Source: Hordeum vulgare subsp. vulgare (taxonomy: Eukaryota; Streptophyta; Magnoliopsida; Poales; Poaceae). From it: a stretch of 64,000 bases of DNA. Position 1 is the stretch's first letter; every line of letters begins with the position of its first letter. Below the pieces are notes generated by a model. The model had not been told where the DNA came from. It saw nothing but the letters and a program-made list of their open reading frames with translations, and did no database searches. Location of the stretch: positions 347,556,638 through 347,620,637 of the forward strand of contig NC_058521.1 in assembly GCF_904849725.1 (NCBI RefSeq). Direction: 5' to 3'. Shown piece by piece: positions 55,445-64,000 of this stretch. The translations under genes and the position numbers were made by a program.

Positions 55445-57166
55445 ATGACTTGGAGCCGACGCGGCATAGCCTACATCGACAACCAGCGATGGGGACCTGA
55501 AGCGAATTCTCTCGAATCAGGCTACAGGGTCCCCTTCGGCAAGATCAACGTCTTCATCGGCATGATCGGGTCATCTGTTCCTGAGCCGGACATCTCCTCC
55601 GACATCGTCGAGCCGGCCAGGTACGTTCATCCAGTCATAACACGGAATCTGACCCGCCCGGTCTTTGTGGGTTTCACGCAGGGGTCGGAGGAGCCAGAGC
55701 ACGGGGCGGCTCAGGAGGTTACCCCCATCAACTTTGACGACGAATCATCCATGGGCGATTCAGATTCCATCCAGTCCCTCCACGGAGACGGTCTTGGAGG
55801 CTTGTCATTGGCCATGGATCCGGAAATCCTCGATCGAACCCGCCGCCAGATCGCCATCTTGATCGCCGGGGCGAATCAACCCGCACAAAACCCCGCTGGA
55901 GGCGATGGGACCGGCGGGACATCCAGAAGTGCGTCAGCAGTCCTGGTGGATTTAGCGGCGGAAATCACAAGACTAATGTCAACCCCCCTCACGCCAGAGA
56001 ACCAAGAAGAGATAAACGCGGAGTTAGCAAAGCTGAGGGAGGCGGTGGCCAAGGCCCATCAGGATGCTGGGACGGAGTCCGCCAGGATGGAAACTCGACA
56101 AGCCCAGATTGCGGCCGAAAGGATGCGATTGAACACCGACAACTGGCGGCTTGAAAGACAGCAGCGCGCGTCCGACGCCGTCCATCAGCGGAGACACCAG
56201 GGTCGCCTGCCCCATGATCTCAATCCGACTCGCCTGTTCGACACTCCCCAAACACCCGGGATGGGAGCCGCCCCAGCAGGAGGGCTGGGCCGCCCTCCTA
56301 ACCCGCCAATTCAGCCGACTGAGGGTCAAATTCCTCGTTTCCGTACCCCTCGAGGCCACTTCTCTAACCCGGTGGATAACGTGCTTGCCGCAACTCGCCA
56401 TCTGGAGTCTCTTCCGATCCACGGCAACACCCCAGCTGAGATCGAAGCTAGGAACGCCATCGAGATGTTGAAAACGGCGGTGGTCCAAAACGCGCAGTTC
56501 TCACACAGCCCCGAGCGATTGCACTCCACCCCCCAGGCGAGCTATACCAGGAGTAGGCCGGAGGATCAGCCAGCCGTAAACAGTGCCCCGCGACACTTCC
56601 CGCAGGACAACCCGGCCGAGCGGAACCCGCCGGGCAGAGGTCCACCCAACATTCAAGAGGCTCAGACTCCTCCCGCGGGGACCGGAGGGCGAGTTGGGGT
56701 GCCCTGCTTGTCCGAGGCCCTTCGAAACGAAAGAATGCCCAAGGATTTCAAAGGACCAAGAAAGGTGCCTAATTACACACCAGATCTCGAACCAACATCT
56801 TGGATCGAGGGCTATGAGATCGCCATGGACATGCTCGATGTAAACGAGGAGGTTTGCGCCAGATATTTCACCATGATGCTCAAGGGATCGGCGCACACTT
56901 GGTTGAAAAACTTACCCCCCAATTCTATCCAGTCCTGGGCCGAGCTGAAGGAGCGTTTCATCAAAAACTTCCGGGGAACCTGTAAACGGCCGATGACGAT
57001 CGTCGACTTGCAACACTGCGTACAACGCCCGGATGAGTCGGCGCACCATTGGTCGCGGCGAGTCGCGGAAATTATCCATTCATCGAATGGCATCACGGCA
57101 GCGCAAGCTGTGCTTATCCTCGAGCACAACTGCCACTATGAACCGCTGGTCCAGAAATTGGGGTGA
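55445..57166 (+). pseudogene. gag of element D
   Basis: The first ATG after the PBS in the long frame is 55445 (MTWSRRGIAY). The N-terminal half is variable, with a helical segment (EEINAELAKLREAVAKAHQD, RMETRQAQIAAERMRL) and a Pro/Arg-rich linker. The capsid domain (about 56715-57163) has DFKGPRKVPNYTPDLEPTSW, MMLKGSAHTWLKNLPPNSIQ, LKERFIKNFRGTCKRP and DLQHCVQRPDESAHHW. The frame ends in TGA 57164-57166, but the same frame continues (LKRKVQDMGELMDTL). A CGA-to-TGA change explains the stop. The open frame also extends upstream into the LTR, which is not a credible start. Confidence 0.88.
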
Positions 57167-58618
57167 CTCAAACGGAAAGTTCAGGATATGGGCGAGCTGA
57201 TGGATACCCTCACTAGGTACGCCGAGGCCGATGATACCAAGGATCCCGGCGAGGATGGTAAGGGTAACTCGCCCAAGAAGGGCGATTCAACCAAAAACCA
57301 CACCCGCCTCCAAGGCCGCAATCGTCACAACCAAGGGACCAACGGCAAGCGTAGGCCACCGGAGGAGCCCTCGGATCTGGTTGCCAACACCAACGCCAAT
57401 GACGGCAAAAAGAAGAATCGAGGCTTCGGTGGGAAAAGGCCGCGTAATTACGAAGAGCTACTCAAAGGCCCTTGCCCGCACCACGCCACGGCCGACGGCC
57501 CGACGGGCCACTCTTGGGAGAACTGTTTCGTGATGCGAGAATTTCGGGCCGAGGCAATCAAGAAGAGCCAAAGCGAAGATCCGAACCGTCGCCAGGACCA
57601 ACTCGCCGCGCCCAATGAAAGGCACAACCCCTTCGGCGGTTTTCCCGAACAAGAGGCACAGGGGGGCCCGCAGCCAGGTGGCAGCCAGTACCCGGTGCAC
57701 CACCAACGGCGGTACAACCCGCCGGGAGTTTTCCAGCAGCCGCCCCCACAGGGGGCCCCGCAGGACCAGGATGACCATGGGGGCTTCCGCGACAATCCTA
57801 AACAGCTAAGTAATGGGCAGTACCATGTTTTCACCACTAATGCTTGCAGGCGTGATAAAAAGGTAAATCACCGGGCGTACAGCGTAATTGAGCCGGCAGT
57901 TCCCAGATGTCTCCACTGGTCCGAACAGACCGTAACATGGAGCAGAGAGGATCACGAGCCGAGAATAGATAGCCCGAGTGACCTGGCATTAGTCGTGGCT
58001 CCCCAACTGGGGGGCTACACTCTATCGAAAGTACTAATGGATGGCGGCAGCAACATTAATATCTTATACTTCGACACCTTCCGGAGGATGAATCTATTAG
58101 AGAAAGACTTGATGCCTTCAACCACGGTGTTCCACGGCATCGTCCCGGGCAAATCGGCTTATCCCATAGGCCGGGTCAGGCTGTCAGTAGCGTTTGGAAC
58201 TGCGCAGAATTACAGGTCAGAGTCCCTGGTCTTCGAGGTGGTCAAACTAAAAAGCCCGTACCATGCGCTGTTCGGGCGACCGGCTTACGCTCGCTTCATG
58301 GCCCGCCCGTGCTACGTCTACCTCAAGCTCAAAATGCCTGGTCCTAAAGGGCCCATCACGATTGACGGAGATAGAAGAATTGCAAAGGAGTGTGAGGAAG
58401 GAGACGCGGCCTATGCGGAAGTCGCCTGCTTGGCGGAAGAGCTCAAAAACCATCGGGCCAATGTTGACCCGGCAGACATGTCACCGCTCAAGAAGCCGAC
58501 TAGAGATTCCGAGTCGCCCCTCAAGTTCAAACCAACGGATGACACGAAGACAGTCGACTTCGTCCCTGGCGATTCATCCAAGCAGTTTACCATTGGAACG
58601 GGTCTGGACCCCAAATAG
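57167..58618 (+). pseudogene. gag C-terminus and aspartic protease of element D
   Basis: Same frame as gag. A Lys/Asn/Arg-rich linker (NRGFGGKRPRNYEELL) is followed by a Cys/His segment (CPHHATADGPTGHSWENC), the degenerate zinc-binding region, and a Pro/Gln-rich stretch. The retropepsin-like domain has VLMDGGSNINILY with the catalytic Asp codon at 58040-58042, FHGIVPGKSAYPIG and GRPAYARFMARPCYVYLKLK. It ends GLDPK at TAG 58616-58618. That stop is at the same residue as in element A (1821-1823), and RT follows in frame. Confidence 0.88.
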
Positions 58619-61600
58619 GAAAGCGCGCTCATCGAATTTATCCGTGAGAATCGGGACATCTTCGCATGGAAGCCCTCTGACATGCCGGGTGTACCGAGAG
58701 AATTCGCTGAGCACCATCTTAATATTGACCCAAAATGCAAACCTGTCCAACAATACCTTCGCAGGTTTAACGAGGAGCGACGGAAGGCGATTGGAGAGGA
58801 AGTCGCCCGTCTTTTAGCCGCCGGGTTCATCGTGGAAGTCTTTCACCCCAAATGGCTAGCTAACCCGGTGTTAGTACTCAAGAAGAATGGCACGTTCCGT
58901 ATGTGTATTGACTATGCTGACCTCAACAGAGCTTGTCCCAAGGATCCTTTCGCTCTTCCCCGCATCGACCAAATCATTGACTCGGTGGCGGGGTGCGAAC
59001 GATTATGCTTTTTGGACGCCTATTCAGGTTATCATCAGATCAAAATGGTTGTGGAAGATCAGGAGAAGACCGCCTTCATAACCCCCTTCGGGGCCTTTTG
59101 CTATGTGTCCATGCCGTTCGGGCTCAAGAGCGCAGGGGCGACTTACCAACGCTGCATCCAGAATTGTCTTCATAACCAAATTGGCCGCAACGTCCATGCC
59201 TATGTTGACGACATTGTGATCAAGACCCGCCGGGAGGAGACACTTCTGGAAGACCTTAAGGAAACCTTTGATAATTTACGGGTATATCAGATGAAGCTAA
59301 ATCCTACCAAGTGCATTTTCGGCGTACCTGCGGGAAAACTACTAGGTTTCTTGGTATCGGAGCGCGGCATCGAGGCTAACCCGGACAAAATTGAAGCGGT
59401 TACTTCCCTCGGCAAGCCGACGAATGTTAATCAAGTTCAGCGATTGGCGGGTCGTATTGCGGCTCTCAGTCGTTTCGTGAGCCGCCTTGGAGAAAAGGCG
59501 ATTCCTCTTTTTCAATTGTTGAGAAAGTCCGACCGATTCGTATGGACAGAGGAGGATGACGAGGCATTTCAGGCCTTGAAACATCAATTGGTTAACCCGC
59601 CGGTCCTGGCGGCCCCGACTAAAAAGGAGCCTATGCTCCTGTATATCGCCGCGAATTCCAAAGCGGTCAGCGTGGCTGTGGTCGTCGAAAGAAAGGAGGA
59701 AGGAAAGGAATACCCGGTGCAACGCCCGGTGTACTTTATCTGTGAGGTGTTAACTATTTCCAAACAGCGATACCCACATTGGCAGAAACTGGTCTATGGG
59801 GTGTTCATGGCGAGTCGAAAGCTTAAACATTATTTCCAGGAACACCCGATCACCGTGGTCTGTTCCGTGCCCCTCGGTGACGTCATCCAAAACCGCGAGG
59901 CAACAAGGCGAATCGCCAAATGGGCAATAGAACTTGGGTCGCATCACATACAATATACCCCCCGCACGGCCATCAAGTCCCAGGCACTAGTTGATTTCAT
60001 CAACGATTGGACGGAGCTTCAGGCTCCGGAAGATCGGCCTGACCTTACCTATTGGACTATTTATTTTGATGGATCCAGGCAGTTGGAGGGCTCGGGGGCG
60101 GGTGTGGTTTTGATATCCCCTCAAGGAGATAAGTTCTGCTACGTTCTCCAGCTCATGTTCCCTTGCACAAATAATGCGGCAGAATATGAAGCTCTGCTTC
60201 ACGGTTTGCGACTGGCAAAAGAGATGAACCTAACCCGAGTCAGAAGCTTTGGGGATTCAGATTTGGTGGCGCAACCGGTTTCGGGCACCTGGGACTCTCG
60301 AGATCCTATGATGGCGGCTTACAGGCGTGCTGTATCTGACGTGGTGGGCTATTTTCATGGGTACCAGGTTGATCATGTTGATCGGCGACTCAACGAAGCA
60401 GCTGATGCCCTCTCGCGACTCGGCTCACAGAGAAAACCGGTCCCCCCTAATGTTTTCTTGGGTGTCTTGCATAAACCGTCTGTGACTGTACCCACGGAGG
60501 AGGAATTGGCGATACCAGATCCCGAGTCTCAGCTTGTGGGGGTTCTCCATGTCACTCCGGATTGGGCTCTTCCTTATCTGGCTTATCTCGCTCGAGGCGA
60601 GTTACCCACTGATGAAGTTTCGGCTCGCCAGATTGTTCGGCGTAGCAAGTCCATGGTCATCATTAATGGCGAGCTATATAAACGAAGTGCTTCAGGGGTC
60701 TTTCAGCGGTGCGTCTCTTCCGAGGAAGGATGCATAATCCTAAATGACATCCATTCTGGAGATTGCGGGCATCACGCCGGGTCACGTTCTTTGGTATCAA
60801 AAGCCTTTCGACATGGTTTCTTCTGGTTGACGGCTCACGTAGATGCAGAAGATATAGTACGGCGGTGTGAGGGCTGCCAACGATATGGGAGACAGGCTCA
60901 TGTACCGGCTCAAGAATTGAGGATGATTCCCATTACTTGGCCTTTCGCGGTCTGGGGGCTGGACATGGTCGGTCCCTTTAAGATGTCCTCCAACAAGAAA
61001 ACTCATTTATTGGTGGCCGTTGATAAGTTCACTAAATGGATTGAGGCGGAACCTGTTGGGGCTTGCGATGCGGAAACTGCGGTCAAATTTTTGAAAAAGC
61101 TGATTTTCCGTTTTGGATATCCTCACAGTATTATCACGGACAATGGTACTAACTTTTCCCAAGGAGCGATGCTGGATTTTTGTCGCTGTGAACATACCCG
61201 GCTTGATATTTCTGCAGTTGCTCACCCGCAGTCGAACGGGCAAGCAGAGCGGGCGAATCAGGAAGTCCTACGAGGGATTAAACCTCGCCTCATGGTTCCC
61301 CTGGAAAGAACTCCAGGGTGTTGGGTTGAGGAACTACCTTCGGTATTATGGAGCATCCGGACCACCCCGAATCGATCCACGGGGTTCATGCCTTTCTTTA
61401 TGGTCTATGGAGCAGAAGTTGTCCTTCCTACAGACATGAGACATGATTCTCTTAGAGTCGCCGCATATGTGGAGCAAGATAATGAGTTGGTGCGTCAGGA
61501 TTCCTTGGATGCCTTGGAAGAGGCGCGTGACTTAGCAGCGGCTCGTTCAGCTATCTATCAGCAAGATCTGCGGCGTTATCATAGTCGCCGGGTTAAGAGT

Positions 61601-61814
61601 CGGGCTTTCTAGGAGGGCGACTTGGTACTTCGTTTGATACAAGATCGGGCAGGCATGGACAAGCTCTCGCCCCCTTGGGAAGGGCCTTTCGTCGTCAGCA
61701 AGAACCTCCGCAATCTCTTACTACTTGATGGATCTTCGGCCTGATCGACCGACTACGGAGGCTGAGTCAACTCGCCCTTGGAATATTTCCCATTTGCGGC
61801 CTTACTACACTTGA
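58619..61814 (+). pseudogene. RT, RNase H, second RNase H and integrase of element D
   Basis: Almost complete pol. RT: FALPRIDQIID, FLDAYSGYHQI, FCYVSMPFGLKSAGATY, and YVDD at 59201-59212. RNase H: about 59630-59995. Second RNase H: YFDGSRQLEGSGAG, NNAAEYEALL, GDSDLV, NEAADALSRL (60060-60420). Integrase: GHHAGSRSL and CEGCQRYG for HHCC; GLDMVGPF, ITDNGTNF and HPQSNGQAERANQE for DDE; the three acidic residues are present. A TAG at 61610-61612 (RAF-stop-EGDLV) interrupts the C-terminal domain. A 2-base loss near 61713 shifts the frame before SYYLMDLR, and the terminal stop is TGA at 61812-61814. Apart from the stops this is the best-preserved pol in the window. Confidence 0.9.
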
Positions 61815-61920
61815 GTTCTTAAAAACTCCATGCTTTGTAAGTTTTTCAGTTTCATTATGAAGTAATAAAATGTTCCCCGACTTGGGGGCTTCTTCCTTAA
61901 AAAAGAGCAATTTGTGTCAT

Positions 61921-63516
61921 CCTGTTGCGACCTTATGAGCCGACAGAACATGCATTTAGGGTGGGTGCACTAGCTTTTTGACTCGCCTCCCCCTGTCGTG
62001 ACCGTATGAGCCGATGAAACCTGCATTTAGGGTGGGTGCACGAGCTTTCTGACTCGCCTCCCCCTGTCGCGACCGTATGAGCCGACGAAACCTGCATTAA
62101 GGGTGGGTGCACGAGCTTTTTGACTCGCCTCTCCCTGTCGCGACCGTATGAGCCGATGAAACCTGCATTTAGGGTGGGTGCATGAGCTTTTTGACTCGCC
62201 TCCCTCAGTCGCGACCGTATGAGCCGACGAAACCTGCATTTAGGGTGGGTGCACGAGCTTTTTGACTCGCCTCCCCCTGTCGCGACCGTACGAGCCGACG
62301 AAACCTGCATTTAGGGTGGGTGCATGAGCTTTTTGACTCGCCTCCCCCTGTCGCGACCGTATGAGCCGACGAAACCTGCATTTAGGGTGGGTGCACGAGC
62401 TTTTTGATTCGCCTCCCCCTGTCGCGGCCGTATGAGCCGACGAAACCTGCATTTAGGGTGGGTGCACCAGTTTTTTGACTCGCCTCCCCCTGTCGCGACC
62501 GTATGAGCCGACGAAACCTGCATTTAGGGTGGGTGCACGAGCTTTCTGACTCGCCTCCCCCTGTCGCGACCGTATGAGCCGACGAAACCTGCATTAAGGG
62601 TGGGTGCACGAGCTTTTTGACTCGCCTCTCCCTGTCGCGACCGTATGAGCCGATGAAACCTGCATTTAGGGTGGGTGCATGAGCTTTTTGACTCGCCTCC
62701 CTCAGTCGCAACCGTATGAGCCGACGAAACCTGCATTTAGGGTGGGTGCACGAGCTTTTTGACTCGCCTCCCCCTGTCGCGACCGTATGAGCCGACGAAA
62801 CCTGCATTTAGGGTGGGTGCATGAGCTTTTTGACTCGCCTCCCCCTGTCGCGACCGTATGAGCCGACGAAACCTGCATTTAGGGTGGGTGCACGAGCTTT
62901 TTGATTCGCCTCCCCCTGTCGCGGCCGTATGAGCCGACGAAACCTGCATTTAGGGTGGGTGCACGAGCTTTTTGACTCGCCTCCCCCTGTCGCGACCGTA
63001 TGAGCCGACGAAACCTGCATTTAGGGTGGGTGCACTAGCTTTTTGACTCGCCTCCCCTTGTCGCGACCGTATGAGCCGACGAAACCTGCATTTAGGGTGG
63101 GTGCACGAGCTTTTTGACTCGCCTCCCCCTGTCGCGACCGTATGAGCCGACGAAACCTGCATTTAGGGTGGGTGCATGAGCTTTTTGACTCGCCTCCCCT
63201 GTCGCGACCGTATGAGCCGACGAAACCTGCATTTAGGGTGGGTGCACGAGCTTTTTGATTCGCCTCCCCCTGTCGCGACCGTATGAGCCGACGAAACCTG
63301 CATTTTGGGTGGGTGCATGAGCTTTCTGACTCGCCTCCCCCTGCCGCGACCGTATGAGCCGACGAAACCTGCATTTAGGGTGGGTGCACTAGCTTTTTGA
63401 CTCGCCTCCCCCTGTCGCGACCGTATGAGCCGACGAAACCTGCATTTAGGGTGGGTGCATGAGCTTTTTGACTCGCCTCCCCCTGTCGCGACCGTATGAG
63501 CCGACGAAACCTGCAT
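61921..63516. repeat. 71-bp tandem array, about 22.5 units, with a 497-bp higher-order repeat
   Basis: Each unit contains CGACCGTATGAGCCGACG, AACCTGCATTTAGGGTGG, GTGCACGAGCTTTTTGAC and TCGCCTCCCCCTGTCGCG. Spacing is 71 bp apart from one unit with a single-base loss near 63196. Variants recur seven units apart: CATTAAGGG at 62095 and 62592, and TTTTTGATTC at 62401 and 62898. A block of seven units was therefore duplicated. Units have the palindrome GTCGCGAC and a short CGAG/CTCG inverted repeat. The repeating minus-strand 70-residue open frames (MQVSSAHTVAT) arise because 3 x 71 = 213. It is in the same position as the array of element A but unrelated in sequence. Confidence 0.95.
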
Positions 63517-63780
63517 TACTGGTGTTAAGGTTTGAGCTTGGAGGTTTATTCTATCCTCTGCATGTTTTTTCGAACTACTTGCAGTGTCTTTTATGTTCCC
63601 AGATGATATGTTCAGAGGTCTGTCCTTGGCGGATTAAGCATTGCAGAAGATTTTTATAAAGGCGGATCAAATATTTCAAACCGCTTCAAAAGCGGTATGA
63701 GGTTGTCTTTTTTGGGAGAAGGGGTCATCAAAAGATAGTATTAACTATTCCATGGTTCATGGACCAAATTCGAGAAAGGT
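63517..63780. other. spacer between the 71-bp array and the edge open frame
   Basis: A/T-rich; no gene or repeat recognised. Probably the 3' untranslated region of the antisense gene. Confidence 0.4.
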
Positions 63781-63999
63781 CTACTTCCCTAAATCCTGGC
63801 GCGAGCTTTGACCAGCTTCGATTTGTAAATCGCCCATGACCCAATTGCACTTGGACAAAGAAGCAAAATCATCTTCATCTGTCAAGATGGATGCCAGGTC
63901 TGCTTCCCAGTCGAAGGGGTTCTTGGGTCGCCGAGGGATTAGGTTGGTCACCACGAAGGTTGGCGGGCTGATTTTCTTATTCTTACCATCGTAAGCCGC
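63781..63999 (-). CDS. partial open frame at window edge, likely antisense gene of element D
   Basis: A minus-strand frame open from the window edge for about 72 codons, ending at TAG 63783-63781. It reads ISPPTFVVTNLIPRRPKNPF, DWEADLASILTDEDDF and SKCNWVMGDLQIEAGQ. I recognise no family in it. It sits where the antisense gene of element A lies relative to its array, so it may be the 3' end of the equivalent gene in D. Coding status is inferred from position and uninterrupted frame only. Confidence 0.4.
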   Translation of the reverse strand, partial: AAYDGKNKKISPPTFVVTNLIPRRPKNPFDWEADLASILTDEDDFASLSKCNWVMGDLQIEAGQSSRQDLGK

Positions 64000-64000
64000 C

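Larger units (their letters stand above)
54872..64000 (+). mobile_element. Element D: Tat-lineage Ty3/Gypsy LTR retrotransposon, 3' end outside window
   Basis: Starts TGTTGGGGATATTG after CCTAC (54867-54871), the candidate target duplication. A 485-bp LTR, a PBS, and gag-protease-RT-RNase H-RNase H-integrase in one frame (55445-61612) follow, then a 71-bp tandem array and a minus-strand open frame at the window edge. Domain order, double RNase H and U5 block match element A, but the nucleotide sequence and the tandem repeats differ, so it is a different family of the same lineage. The 3' LTR is not in the window. Confidence 0.9.

Noticed and set aside
62027..63516. Repeating minus-strand open frames of 70-141 residues beginning MQVSSAHTVAT
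   Set aside because: They arise because the 71-bp unit has few stops and three units restore the frame. The unit is non-coding DNA in the array of element D.

Overview
The window is transposable-element DNA from a large, repeat-rich grass genome. A Triticeae genome (wheat, barley, rye or a relative) is the best guess. The reasons are the combination seen here: Tat-lineage Ty3/Gypsy elements with antisense genes, a 13-kb Sirevirus-type Ty1/Copia element, Athila-type elements that carry only gag and protease, and a large CACTA transposon, all nested in one another. The species call is inference. I see no intact host gene, no rRNA or tRNA gene and no CRISPR array. The only host-gene trace is a two-exon fragment of a WNK kinase.

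Layout. (A) 1-11232, + strand: a Tat-lineage Gypsy element whose 5' LTR lies outside the window. In order it carries gag, protease, RT, RNase H, a second RNase H, integrase, an array of 70-bp and then 171-bp tandem repeats, a five-exon gene on the opposite strand, and the 3' LTR. It sits inside the left LTR of (B). (B) 11233-51607, - strand: a Sirevirus-like Copia element, about 13 kb once its insertions are removed. It carries gag with a zinc knuckle, protease, integrase, RT, RNase H and a long extra coding region between RNase H and the 3' LTR. It is split twice. (C1) 18737-26794 is an Athila-like element inserted between the integrase and RT regions. The CACTA element at 30384-49698 is inserted in gag. 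The CACTA itself holds a PIF/Harbinger remnant (32666-33861) and a second Athila-like element (C2, 42296-49315). The deepest nesting is B > CACTA > C2.

51608-52802 is unclassified low-repeat sequence holding the WNK fragment. 52803-54871 is part of a long LTR in reverse orientation. (D) 54872-64000, + strand, is a second Tat-lineage Gypsy element inserted in that LTR. It has a complete 5' LTR, PBS, gag-protease-RT-RNase H-integrase in one frame broken by three stop codons, then 22.5 copies of a 71-bp repeat. The start of a likely antisense gene runs off the window end.

Every coding region is damaged by stops, frameshifts or lost catalytic residues, so the annotation describes decayed copies. 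The observations I rate highest are these: the 70-bp array in A is made almost entirely of two hairpins, one with a compensatory base-pair change in the related 171-bp repeat; the arm of that hairpin (CACTCGG/CCGAGTG) is strongly over-represented across the rest of element A in all frames and on both strands; an amber codon lies at exactly the same protease/RT junction in A and D; and the antisense gene of A keeps readable splice sites.
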